A stretch of DNA of 64,000 nucleotides from Proales similis (taxonomy: Eukaryota > Rotifera > Eurotatoria > Ploima > Proalidae): assembly GCA_019059635.1 (NCBI GenBank), contig JAGVRJ010000011.1, forward strand, positions 744,001 to 808,000, written 5' to 3'. Under the pieces are notes generated by a model. The model saw only the letters and a list, made by a program, of their open reading frames with translations, made no database searches and was not told the DNA's origin. This document shows, piece by piece, positions 32,301-44,779 of the stretch. The position numbers were made by a program, and so were the translations under genes. How positions within the stretch are numbered: the stretch's first letter is position 1; every line of letters starts with the position of its first letter.

Positions 32301-35300
32301 TGTTGGACAAGCTATTCACAATGCTGGTGCTTGTACCATCGCTTGCGACCACTTGCATTGAAGTTGTAGCCCGACTGGTAAAAAGAATAACAAAACTCGT
32401 ACCATGCCAAAACGATCAGCACAGACGCAATCGATTGCTGGTTCAATATATTGATCATTCATTTAGCTATCCTTCCCAATATGCCGCAAGTGGCCGAAGC
32501 ATTTTCCATGAAGAACTAGTAAGAGAGTGTTTGGCTATTCTAGCTCAAAGAGGCGAATGGATTCGTGAACTTTTAATCACAAATATTTGGTTCTTTCTTG
32601 ATCTTATTAACAAGGCAACATGTCAATATCTTAATATCAAAACAGGCTGCTTTGCTCGGACCCGTTCTGTTCGAGTTTTCAATCAAACTGTAAACACATT
32701 TTGTACTCAACAACTGAGTCAAAAATATTTAAGCAATATAAGAACCCTTCTTAGTCTTATTATAAACGAGTTGATCGCAAACGTAGACCAGTCCCGCTTT
32801 CTGTTGGCCGATATCTTTCGAGTCAACAGCTCCATAGCTTTTTTCATCTACGATGCATTTTCATATTTAGATCGCGTCTTTTTATTCAAATCGATTGAAC
32901 ATTACTTCAGCGAGAGTAATAGAGCATCAAATGCTCTTCAAAATCATTTAAAAACAATTAGGCAAGATTCAAACGCACTTGCTAGAACGATTGAAGCTAT
33001 TGGGCATATAAATTCGTTTCAGCTCGACTTTTTTCGAATTCTGAGCTCTCATGAGCATTTCCTGGCACTGAATCTTCCAATTTTTCCAGACCTGAACGAG
33101 CTCTCAAACCATGAGTTTGATAAGAGTAGACAAAATGAAGATAAAGTGAAGCTTATAATTGAATCACGAGAGTACTTTCATCGACATTTCATTGTTGGCC
33201 TCATGCTCCGTCTTTTGTTACGATCCTTACAGTCCTCAAGCTCATCTAATAACTTGAAGGCTTCACTTTTATTACGCAATCTGTTTGAAGCCCACGATAC
33301 TGATCCGCGTCTGACCAGTGCCAGCCGAGCGCGGATTGCTTATCTTTATTTCCCGTTCATAAATTTGGTCATTCACTTTATTCCTCAAATGACTTGGACA
33401 CCTGAAAATGCGAGCCATACTGCGACAAGACAAATTTTGAATCAATCGGTCGATAACTTAGAGCCCGAGTCCAATACTGAGGAGCCTATTCGCTTGTTGG
33501 AAGAGCTTAATGAGAGTGAATTCAATGATCTGCGAATAAGTGATTTCGATGATTTTTTCAACTACGATTCAGATATACAACTTTTACTAGATCAAGAAGA
33601 TGGAAGCCGCGACGAACTTTTCGGAAATTTTAGAATCAAGAATGGTCGTGGCCACGGCGAAGTTTTGTTTGGAAAAAAATCTCATTTTCCTAAAAGCTCG
33701 AGTAGATTATCGGAATCTTGTTCAATACCCAAGTCATGCCAATTTGATACTCAAACAACACAGAACTTGCTAGCCTGTTTCATGTGGATTATGAAAAATA
33801 TAGACAAAAATTTGCTGCACAAAATTTGGTCACGATGGTCATTCTTAAAACTAAACAAAATTCTCATACTTGTCGATCTTGGAATTCATCATTTTGAGTA
33901 TAGAAATACGAGCTGGTCAAACAAATTTTGCGCTCCCGAAACCAGTAAATCGAAACAGTCAGCCGATTTATCGAGTGAGATAGCTGAACGAAATTCAGCA
34001 GCGACGACGGTTTCGAGAACAGGAGGTAAAAAGCAATTGAATCTGGGCAATAGCAAGTTAAAAAGCAAAATTGAAGATCTTATCATTGGGAATCAAAATA
34101 AAAGTGAAATATTGCGAAACCGTTTCGTAAATCGATTGACAAGCGCAATAAATAGTGAACAATCGGAACAAGCAGAGCTTGATCTTATTGAAGCGAACGC
34201 AGAGCTCAAATCGATTCCAAAAGGATTTAAATGGCGAACCGACCGCTCTATTGAAGAGTCACAAGAAGCCTATAAGCTTATACTTGAAGGAAATTTATCA
34301 ACTGAATGCGTTCTAGTTGGTCTTGACGTGATCGACGTTATTGTCAGATTAATCCAGCAACAGCAGCAACAGCAAATCAATCATTCGTATCTTATAAGTT
34401 CATCGCTGAATGATTCGAGCGTCGCTTCTTCTCTTCTAACGAACATAATGAAAATACTTTTAAACGCGCTAGGACTTGAGCAGAGTACTGAGGCACTCAC
34501 TTACCTTTTTTCAAGACAGCGTTCACTAGTAAGCAAATTTCCTGAACTTTTATTTGAGGATGAAACCGAATATTGCGCTCATATGTGCATGCGTCTCCTT
34601 AAACATTGTACATCATCCTTACAGACAGTTCGTTCTCAAGCCAGTGCTTCACTTTACTTTTTGATGAGACAGAATTTCGACATTGGCAACAACTTTTCAC
34701 GAGTCAAAATGCAAGTGACAATGTCACTCAGCACCTTAGTAGCAGGTACTAAAATGATCCAAAATCAGTCTTCATGCAGCCCGGGAAGTAGCTCACTTGG
34801 AATTGAGGCAATCAATAATAACAACACATTGACAGTGTGCAATGTAAACTGTTTGAAGCGCTCGCTAAAAACCATTCTTTTCTATGCAGAAAATGACGCT
34901 GAGTTATTTGAATCTTCGTTTCCCGCTCAAGTAAGGGAACTTGTTTTGAATTTGAATACAATCTTAAGCGATACCGTAAAAATGAGAGAATATAGCGATG
35001 ATCCAGAAATGATCATGGATCTCATGCATCGAATCGCCAATTGTTATCAAAACAGTCCAGACATGCGTCTTATCTGGCTGCAAAATATGGCGCAAAAGCA
35101 TTTACAGCTGCAGAACCTTTCCGAAGCCGGGCAATGTTTGGTTCATGCAGCCGCCCTTGTGGCTGAGTACTTGTCAATGATTGAAAATAAGCCTTATCTT
35201 CCTGTCGGCTGCACCAGCTTCAAGAGCGTGAGCGTTAATGTACTGGAAGAGAGTGCGATCTCTGACGACGTTTTAGCATCACCCTATGAAGAGGGTATAT

Positions 35301-36489
35301 GCACTGGAAAATACTTTACCGAAACGGGCTTAATCGGTCTAATCGAACAGGCGGCTGTCTTCCTAATGCATTCTCAAAATTATGAGGTGGCTAATCAACT
35401 ATATAAAGTGTTAATACCCATATATGAGGCCCATCGAGACATAAAGAAGTTATCTCAGGTTCATAGCAAGTTACACGATTGTTTCAATAAAATATTGCTC
35501 AATAGCAACAAGCGCCTATTTGGCACCTATTTTCGCGTCGGATTCTATGGCGAACTATTTGCTGACCTTAATGGCGAGGAATTTATATATAAAGAGCCTC
35601 CAATTACCAAGCTTGTCGAGATTGCTCATCGACTCGAGGCTTTTTACAATCAAAAATTCGGCTCTGATTGTGTGGTCATTATGAAAGACTCAAACACGGT
35701 TGACAAAAGCAAACTCGATCTAATTTCCAAAGCATACATACAAATAACCTATGTAGAACCCTATTTTGATAGATGGGAGCTTCAGAAATATGAAACGTTC
35801 TTCGAGAGAAACTATTCGTTAAGTAAGACATCATTTGGTTCTTGTCTTTGTCAAAATTTGCTTAATTTTTTGTCACAAGAACGATTTATTTATTCTACTC
35901 CATTTACGCTGGACGGAAAAGCACATGGAGCTCTAAATCAGCAGTACAAGAGAAAGACGGTGCTAACTACTGAACGAGCTTTCCCTTATGTTAAGACTCG
36001 AATTCCTGTTATTGATAAACAGCAGGTTGGTTATAATTTACCTATTCTAAAAAGGCTAAATTTAATTTAATTCTTAATCTTTAGATTGTTTTGGGTCCAG
36101 TCGAAGTAGCCATTGAAGATATCCAAAAGAAAATTGACGAGCTAAAGAATGCAACGAATCAAGAACCTCCTGATACTAAAATTCTTCAGATGGTCTTGCA
36201 GGGATGTGTAGGAACTACGGTTAATCAAGGTCCTCTGGAAATGGCGCTCACATTTTTGCGACCAGTCTCATCTGAATCAATAACTGAGCATCACAACAGA
36301 CTTCGACTTTGCTTCAAAGAATTTACGAGGCGTTGCGCTGATGCTCTGATAAAAAACAAGAGTTTAATTGGAGCTGACCAAATAGAATATCAACGAGAAA
36401 TGGAGCGAAATTACAATGAATTCAAAACACAAATTGAGCCTTTGATAAACAACAAACTTTTTAAAACGCTCGCGGTTCCCAAAGGGTAA
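29385..36489 (+). CDS. DOCK7: DOCK7-like (zizimin/DOCK-C subfamily) Rho-family guanine nucleotide exchange factor
   Basis: Exons 29385-29542, 29617-29688, 29758-36025 and 36085-36489, phases closing to about 2300 residues. DOCK6/7/8 proteins activate Rac and Cdc42. Direct matches to the subfamily: [10 protein letters not shown] and FPTDDIEMV near the start, [38 protein letters not shown]-1 (C2-like, phosphoinositide binding) starts near residue 565 ([12 protein letters not shown]) and DHR-2 (catalytic) runs about 1820-2270 with [29 protein letters not shown]-like YKRKTVLTT and [20 protein letters not shown] glutamine run (7 Gln) lies near 34350. The frame is open upstream (LKALDL) to a splice acceptor, so a further 5' exon is likely and the start is provisional. 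The stop overlaps a splice donor, see findings. Confidence 0.93.
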
Positions 36490-36964
36490 GTAATCGAGAA
36501 TTCGCTGAAAGCTTTTTCATTGTTGATTGTCAATTAAACTAGATCAAAGAGTGTAGAACATTAACAAGGAAAGAATATGATTCGGATTTTTTACCAATTC
36601 AATATAAATCTTTGTCTTTTTTGCTCTTTTATTATGCTTCTTTTTCTACAATATAAAGTGATAATATTATATACAATATAACTACGACTGTGTAAGTTTA
36701 TTTAGCGTTTTCCACAGTTACTTGTTGCTAGACAATAAACATAAGAAAAAAGGTTTCGAATAATAATTTATATAAGGATATTAGGGGATTGGTGGGGGTC
36801 AATAATAATTTTTCAAGTTTTGATTTTCAGTTACAAGTTCTGTTTATAAAATGAGTGCAACTCTAGAATAAACCTCACCTTGCAAACGGATTAATAGCTT
36901 CTTGTGCTCAACAAAATTGGTACGACTGTTGTTATTCAGCTCATAGTTTATTTACATAAAACTT
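36490..36964. other. Intergenic, convergent 3' ends
   Basis: Between the DOCK stop and the end of the leftward unknown gene. A possible extra DOCK terminal exon at 36543-36564 lies in it; otherwise AT-rich UTR-like sequence. Confidence 0.5.
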
Positions 36965-38643
36965 TTAAAAATGGAGGCGACGAATAAACAAGGAATTTGT
37001 TTCGACCGCATCGATTCTAGGCCTGCAGTTACTTACATTGGTTTCTGTGTGATTACGAAAGTGCCAACTTTCGCGCGATTTCTTTGGAAGTATCCTAATA
37101 TCAAAGTAATTTTTTTGGGCCCTTTTAAGGAGATCATCGTCAAATCTGGTTTCTTTACTCGTAGAAACGTGTGGTCTTGAGTCAAAACAGGCTGAGATTC
37201 CACTGCTTAGCGAGTTACTGAGCTTAAATGTCTCTCGATCATCAGACTGGATGGTCAATTTTTTGTGATAAGAACGCTGTGAAAAGTCTCTCAGTGGCTT
37301 GGGTTTTTCTGTCTCTGCAGGTAGTCTTAGGTCTATTATTTTTATCTCGCGCGGTTTTTCGTCACAGTTTGATTCTGCTAGCCAGAAATTGCTTGGAATA
37401 TTCTCTTTTTTTAAATTAAGTCTAGCCAAGTATTCATTTCGATTTGAATAGAATGATGTCGTATTCGGCTTGTTCTTGTCGTAGATCGGCACTCGGTTCC
37501 AGTGCGCATCCGAAAACTTGTTAGACAAGCTATTGGCCACATATTTTTTCAAGTAAGTTAGCTTATTGGTATTGAGCGAGCTAGGTGTGTCAGAGCTTTT
37601 CACAGAGCTGACACCCGTGTTTCCAAGAGATAAGCATGATGTTCGAGGAGTTGGTTGTGATTCATCATACTCAGGCAGCTGTTGAATCTCATTTTCGACT
37701 GGTGATGATTCTGTCTGCCTATGTTCGATCTGATTGTCTCGCTTATAGATTATTGAATTGGGTTTCTGAGCTTTTGTACTATGAAAATCAAAGTGGTTGA
37801 TTGAGACTTTTCTCGACTTGCTAGTATCCTTAACTTGGACTTGTCGAGTATGCTGAAAAGGGCCTTGTGAAATGGACGAGTCTTGTTCTGACGTTAAGTA
37901 GCGATGAGAACTGGCCGGCTCTTCGCTTTCCAATTTGCCTTGTTCACTTTCACTCAATGCCATATAAAACTGCTCTATTGTACATTTAGTGGCCTTGTCA
38001 GGTTTTTCGTTCATATTGTTCAGTTTTAGTCTGAGCTTTATTGTTTTAAGAGAGGCCTTTTTGCAGAGAGTGGAATGTTGATCGGCACTCTCAAACTGTT
38101 TTTTGCCTGCATACTTAGCGTCAATTAATGACTTGGATGAGGTGGAGCAATCACGTCTTATAGATTTGCTTCTTGAAGAGAAATTCGTTGCTGCAGCTCC
38201 ATTCAACTGCACATTCTTCCCACATGTGCGTTCGTTAGCCTTAAATCGAAATGAAACCTTGATTGGCAGAAAAGTATTAAATGAAGCCAAATAGTAATTT
38301 TCTTCTCATTCATTTATATTCTAAAATAAATATCACTTTCGAAACTTTTTCTCTTTGCTAAAAACCAGTCCTGTCCCGACATTTCAAAAGTAAAATTTTG
38401 AAACAATATTTTTTGGATATAACTAAAAATAATCAGATATTTAAATCGGTTCTAAGATGCTGCTCACCTTTTTCACTTTTAATATCGGCCCATATTTGAT
38501 GTCAGTGCTTTTGTCTATAGTCAAAAACAAACGAATTAGCGTTTGGTTGAATATTGAGTAATTTTTCTACATTTACCATCAAATTGACCGTCAAGTAGCC
38601 TTTGAAGAAAGCTGTCGCCGGTATCTGCAGAACTTTCAGGCAT
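36965..38643 (-). CDS. Unrecognised, mostly disordered protein
   Basis: No family recognised. The main open exon is 36965 to about 38290 and has no ATG at its 5' edge. I propose upstream exons 38577-38643 (start MPESSADTGDSFLQRLLDGQ) and 38468-38514 (DIKYGPILKVKK), joined in phase, and a small exon beginning at 38370 (DWFLAKRK) whose donor I cannot fix; it then enters the main exon at NYYLASFNTFLPIKVSF. The encoded protein of about 470-490 residues is rich in Ser, Lys, Asn and Gln. Better ordered islands are LTYLKKYVANSLSNKFSDAH with WNRVPIYDKNKP, and PSNFWLAES. A consensus donor (AAT|GTAAGT at about 37035 on the minus strand) suggests the C-terminus may also be spliced. Probably nuclear or cytosolic; function unknown. 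Confidence 0.55.
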
Positions 38644-39736
38644 GAATGGCCCACTATGGTCGCTCTAAAGCCAGCAGCAAATCTTTCCAATTGTAATATT
38701 TTAAGCCGATTCGCAAGGCAAATTGAATAAGATTTCAGCTAATGGGAATGTCTTTTAAGCTTATTTTCTGAAATCTGTACCTTAGTAACGATAGGAAAAC
38801 AAGTTAAAATGAAAATTTGCTAAAAATTTTTCGGAATGAAGAGTGAGTGAGTGAAGTGATGTGAATGAAGAGGAAAGAGCGCCTTTACAAGGCCGATCCC
38901 TTTTTATTTTTGGCTTATTCTAATCGTAAAAGGTTCTGTAGCATTTAACTGGTCTCACTCACTCATAACCACCTACCTATTAAGCAATTCAGATGCCAAT
39001 TCTCAAATTTTGACATAAATAGGTGAATACTGCCTCAGTTGAACTTTTTCTTATACCTTCAAAAAACCCAACCACGCAATTTTGTTTTTATATTTCATTA
39101 ATGTTATTATTACTGAATGAAGATCATTGTAATTTCGTATATAGAAAACGTTTTGTTATTCGTATCTAACGCATTAATTCATCGATACATGCTTGTTGCA
39201 TTTTCACTCTTCATTTGTTTTCTTGCTTAAAATCAAGCCAAGAGCTTATTTAGATTATTGAACCTTACTAGACGCATAAAGCAGAAAAAAGAGACTCATG
39301 CCCCGTAGCCAATATGCCTATGGTGAGCAAGAAATTTTAAATGAACGAGATTGAGAATAATCCGACGAAATAACCACAACAGCCCTTTAAGCTGTAGTTA
39401 GTATGATTTTTTCCTTTAAAAAATGTGACCTTAAAAATACTGCGTTTAATCCGTTTAGTGACATAAAAATTGAATTCAAATAAAAGCGAAGTAGAAAGGA
39501 AATTAATTGAAAAGTAAAAAAGAAATAATCTAAAGAAAGGAAATTAAAAATTGATCACTGACAAACTGTTGTGTTAGGTTTTGATTATTTAAATTATTTA
39601 GACATTTAGTTTACGATCTAGAATTTTAAGTCGAAGATGGTTAATGTAAGAAGTATTCTTCTTGTTCTGTTTTTTTACATATTTCAGGTAACGGCCGGAT
39701 AATTTATTGCGGACCGTAATTGATGCTGATACATGC
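38644..39736. other. Intergenic
   Basis: 5' flank of the unknown gene and 3' flank of PAM, about 1.1 kb. No supported feature. Confidence 0.5.
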
Positions 39737-42700
39737 TCAGGCACGTGCCAATTGGGGTATATTGATTTCAACCTCAGAATCGGTGTCTGATTCTGAATTA
39801 TTGTTCGACTCCGTAAGCCGATTAAGATGTTTGGTCTCTTCATTGTCGCTGTCTTGTTGAAGTTTGCTGAAGCCATTGCGATTTTTGGCTTTTTTGTCAA
39901 GCCAGCTCCCGAGATCGTTGTTTTCCAGACCTCGGGCGATTCGGTCTAATTTTTTCAGCTTTCCCATATTCTTCAGACGAACGAAGACGGCTGACAAAGC
40001 AATAATTGCCACCGGCACAACCAAAAAGCCCATAATGAACATCGAAGTGCGGAAATTTTCTGCATCGCCGTTGATCTTTAAGTCTTTTTCAGTCAGTGTT
40101 TTTTTGTTTTCTCCCTTTGCTTTTGAATCGTAGTTTGTCAACGAGTATTTAAAGACGAATGGTGGCTCTAAGTTGGCGATGTAAATTTCGGCTGCGTCGT
40201 GGCTAACCGCCAAATTATGCGGTGTATTTATCTTGTTGTTTAGACTAATTGAACCGATAACGTTGCCTGAATGAACCGAGATCAAAAATATCCGTTTCTC
40301 ATACTGGGTTTCGTATAGACTGTTATAGCCATTTAATGCGTATACGATAGATCCGTTGTTTGACGCAAAATCTACGGCGTAGATTGGTCCAAAACTGGGC
40401 GATTTAGAATCATGAAGGAAATTTCCATTTAAATCGAAGCATGCCACACGGAAATTTTCTCGGTCGGCAACGCATAAAACTTTTTGATCTTCATTCAGAG
40501 CCAATGAATGGGGCACATTGAAGTGACTTGGCATGCCCTTATCTTCACTAGACCACTCGCCCTGATAGATGCCTTCTCGACTGAATCTGACAATTCTGGA
40601 ATTGCAGTAGCCATCAGCAACAAAAAAGTCGCCGTTTTTAAGAACGGCAACAGCAGACGGCTGGCAAAAATGAGTTTGGTCATTTCCAGGAACCATTGCT
40701 TCACCAAGCTCTAGCAACGGCTTTTTGCGATCATTCGGTGCGAACTTAAATACCTAAATGCAGGCGACCAGCCGTAAAATAATGAAACCGCGAAGAGAAA
40801 ATCTGCAAATTTATTTACCTGATGCCGTCCCAGATCAGTAACCCAGACGTTGCCTTCAGAGTCCACAGTGAGACCATGCGGCATAAGAAACCTGTTTATG
40901 CAAGCTAGTTTCGGGTAGCAAAATTCAATTTAAAACTGATTCTTACATGTTGGCGCCCCAACTCTCAATCAACTTGCCAGTGTGACGATTTAGGACTTGA
41001 ATTGTGTCCTCTTTTATAACCGGGTATTTACGAGTGTTAAATTGAAAGTCAGAGCTGAACGAGCTTTAATCACCAGTCAAATTTGCGCTTTAGATATTTT
41101 AATGAAATTTAAGGCTCTTACTCGCTCTGCCAAATTTGAGATCCACGATGGAATATGGTTACTGAGTTGGCCTTTTCATCAATAGCCATTCCGCCGATTT
41201 CTCCTATTTTGATCTGATCTTTGTTGTACCAATCAGGTGCCAATACATATTTTGATACTTTGAAAAATTAGATTAAAGGCTTTATAAATCCGAAAAGCAA
41301 CGATAACAAAAAACAAACAGAAAAGGCACTGATTCTCAACATTGATCGAACAAAACAGAAATAAAGCAATTTTCAGGAAAACTCTTAAGATCTGATTCTA
41401 TAAACTCTAATAAACAGGAAAAACAGCTAATGGTCAGAGTGAATCATACTTGTGTTGAACTTAACCAAACGATTGTTGGGCTTTTTGCCTGATAGAGATT
41501 TTGCCGAATTCTTGGCAAGATTAGCCATTGCGGCGGCAAGAAGAAGCGCCTGGTCCGAATTTGGCGGCCCCGCGTAATCAATCACACCTTCAGGACCAAG
41601 CGCCTCAAGTAAAGCAGCATCATAGTCATCTACTGGTAAACTTTCTAGCTCGTCTGGTTTTGAGGACCCTAACGAATTGAATTTTGTTCGCGATCGGGCT
41701 TTCTCAATCTCATCCAAGCTACTCAGGTCGTACTGGTTTTGATCATATCGGTTTTTACCATTGATACTCGCCAGGAGCGCGTTTAGCGGTTTTGATGCAA
41801 AATCGTTTATCTCGTGATGGAGCTTACTACCCTCCATGCTGTGATGCGAGAGAGCATCAAGGGAGCCAGCCTGACCATTGAATGATGCTGGCGGCGGAGG
41901 TTTCACTTGAGACTCAGCCGGAATTATATTTTCCAATGCCGGATACTTGTTACCCGAACACACCGGCATCACATCATCTGCTCTGTTTGTGTAGTACATG
42001 ACATAGATATTACACATTTCGTCATTGTGAGTGGGCCCAGCATGAATGGTGCGCATTTCATCATTGTGGTAAGTGCACTGTCCCACTAGAGCGTCGCCAT
42101 CCTTTATCTCAATAACAGAATCAGTCGGATAGAAAGCTTGAGGCCATTGAGGGTCTCCTTTGGCGAGTTGTGTCCATTTTGAATCGCGTACCAAATATGC
42201 AGTGTTAACATCTCCGTGAATATGAGCATGAACCCTAAATGCAAACATCCTGATCGTATGACCCTCATAGCTGCACGAAAAACGAGCGTTAACTTCTATT
42301 CATTGATATGATTTCTAAGACAATTGCTAGAATACAATAAAGAATTTTCTTACTAAGGCTCTTCGGCGGCAAGTTTATATAATTGGCGGCCATAAGCATT
42401 ATGCCTGCTTCGTATCGTCGTCTACAACAGATGCTTGTCATTAGACTTATCGATCTAATAGACCTTATTTTGATGTCTTACGCGGATTCAGAAAATGTGA
42501 TCGCCAATCCCGACTTATCGTCTTTGACTTTTGCCAAATAGTGAATATTGATCACAATATATTGGACATTGGTTCCAGGTCCAACTTTGAAAGCCACATC
42601 TAAGAAATTTATTAAATGAAAATGATATGCCAAGCTCGAGTGAAAATTCATCAACACTTGCCATCAGGTAGCTCTAGCTTAGGAGCATTGCGTCCCCATG

Positions 42701-43137
42701 CGTACAAAATTGTTTTGGGACCTTGACAAACTACTTGCTCACAGTTCCACGAGTTTTGGACAGATGCAGGTCGTTCACATCCGAATGCAAACATATGGTG
42801 CGCAATTTTCGCGTCAACCATTGGCTCAATGTTGGCTTGATCAAATACTTAAATGACACTTCTTTCAGATTAGATGCTTTCCTTTATCCTTACTTATAAA
42901 CTTGTGGATATTGCTCAGACGATAGCTAGTGCACATGTAGGCGTCCTCCTGAAAGCAACTCATTTTAGATATTGTTTAAAAGAGATGGTAATGCTGATAA
43001 AGATTATTTTATCGAGCATAGGCGCTTACCTTTTGAGTGGTGACATTCGACATTGCAATTGGAACGCGTTCAGCCCCAAGAACCCCAGCTAGCCCTAAGA
43101 AAGAGGCCAGGTAGATCCAAAGGACTGCCATACCCAT
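39737..43137 (-). CDS. PAM: Bifunctional peptidylglycine alpha-amidating monooxygenase (PHM + PAL), membrane-anchored
   Basis: Makes C-terminally amidated peptides in the secretory pathway. Ten exons: 43030-43137, 42894-42948, 42662-42847, 42482-42599, 42354-42421, 41450-42292, 41122-41257, 40947-41054, 40819-40891, 39737-40753; phases close to 903 residues. A signal peptide (LWIYLASFLGLAGVLGA) precedes PHM with its copper ligands: HH in AHHMFAFGC, His in INIHYL, HAH in FRVHAHIHG, and Met in DEMCNIYVMYY. A linker of about 150 residues leads to PAL: GGMAIDEKANS, FHRGSQIWQ, MPHGLTVDSEGNVWVTDLG, PSAVAVLKNGDFFVADGYCN, PHSLALNEDQ. Then one membrane segment (MFIMGFLVVPVAIIALSAVF) and an acidic cytosolic tail. 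One intron is GC-AG. Many invertebrates split PHM and PAL into separate genes; here they are fused as in vertebrates. Confidence 0.95.
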
Positions 43138-44779
43138 CCTAATTGAATATGTCAGTTCTAAATTGATATAAAGATTATGATGAACGAAAATATGAGTAAA
43201 CGTCAGAAAAGAGAGTAAAAAAGAAGGAATTCAACTGAATCGCCTCTATCTGATTGCATACATAAACAAGTTGCTGATATTTGAAAGCAAAACGAATCGC
43301 TCGAATCTTCTCGGATTGGCTTAAAAATGTCTTGGCCTCACACTTGAACACATTTTTGAACGCTTCTGAGAGGAAATTATTCACGCCCAAGTGCCATTAT
43401 TACAGATTTAATGAAATTCGTCGCATCGATTTTTCATTCCTTTTGGAAGAGAGCTTCTCACTCTCATTAACTAAGCCAAGAAAAAGCAGAGTCAGTAATT
43501 TGCGCACTGAGAAACGAAAATGTGGGTATCTTTCTCAAACTAAGCGTGGGCGGCTCAAATAGAAAAATAAGTACTATGAATTTAGATAAAAGCTAAGAAA
43601 TGGAAGAAAACTATTTAAGGGAGAGAGAGAAAAAGATCAAGCTTCACGGCCTTGAGGTCACGTCGAGATAAAAATCTAAGCGGCAATTTGAGCCGATCTC
43701 CGAATCTAAATTCCCATTTTCGACATATTTGCATTTATTATTCAAATCTAAAAATGGACTTGGATTATCATGGAAGCGATCGTGTCTCACTCGTACACGC
43801 GCACTCGCAAAGCTGACTGCGACATCAAATGTTTTATATTAAATCGGCGCATAATAATAATAATCGATCGCTACTGAATTTTGATCGCATCATACTCTAC
43901 ATAGCACGAACTGCATATACGAGTAATAAAACATTAGCAAGAAATTTCAAGAGGAAGCTTCCAAAAACAGGTTGTCGGGAACTAACAAGTTCTTGTTTAA
44001 AAGAGTTTTAAATACATATATGTTATGCTGTAAGTTTTGAATACTAGAATTTAGCCAATTCTAGAATCAGATAATAAAAGTGAGAATGAAGAATACAGTA
44101 AATAGAAATTCCTTATTTCAACCTAAAATTTTAATTCTGAGGTTCATTAAATTCGATTTCAAACATCCTCAAGAAGATTTAAGAAACTTGGTAAATTTGA
44201 ATAAATCATATTCACACTCAAATTCTAACTTGTGGCATCGCATCCATATTAGCAATTATATTAGGAACGATCCTTCGCTAGCATCGGATGATTATCACAT
44301 TATCTTTTTCATCGAACCGAGGCGGCTGAATAATATGATGATTGGTTCTTGAAATCTGTTCGGACTTAAATCATGCGTTGCTCGAAACACTCCATTGGTT
44401 TTCCGCTCATGGTTCTTATGCTTATTTTTGGTTTTAAATCTGGTGTTTCGAAATGTTCACATTTGCTGATTATCAGATCCAGACCCGTTTGAAGAATAGA
44501 ACGAAACTGTTGCAGCAACTGTTGTTAAGTTTTGTCTGAGTTCTCATACGCGCAAATATGAGACATGCTAAATAAATTAAACGACGAGCAAAAGTGCCCC
44601 CAGTTGCACAACGGTTGATGCGACTCACGAATAATAAATTCTCAAGTAGCTAGAGCTAATCCATGCATACGAAAATTGCTAATCAGATGCTTGCTGGTTT
44701 GCCTAGTTAAGAACAATTGTCTGGAAAGAACTCATTCAAATACCCTTGTCGCTTAAATGGGCTGCAGAAGCCATTTAGC
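43138..44779. other. Intergenic between divergent PAM and LRRK genes
   Basis: About 1.6 kb, both promoters expected here. Open frames at 43281-43562, 43829-44011 and 44080-44352 look random. A purine run (gagagagagaaaaag) is near 43620. Confidence 0.5.

Noticed and set aside
43281-44352. Three open frames between PAM and LRRK
   Set aside because: No domains, no splice structure, overlapping the expected divergent promoters; they look like chance frames.
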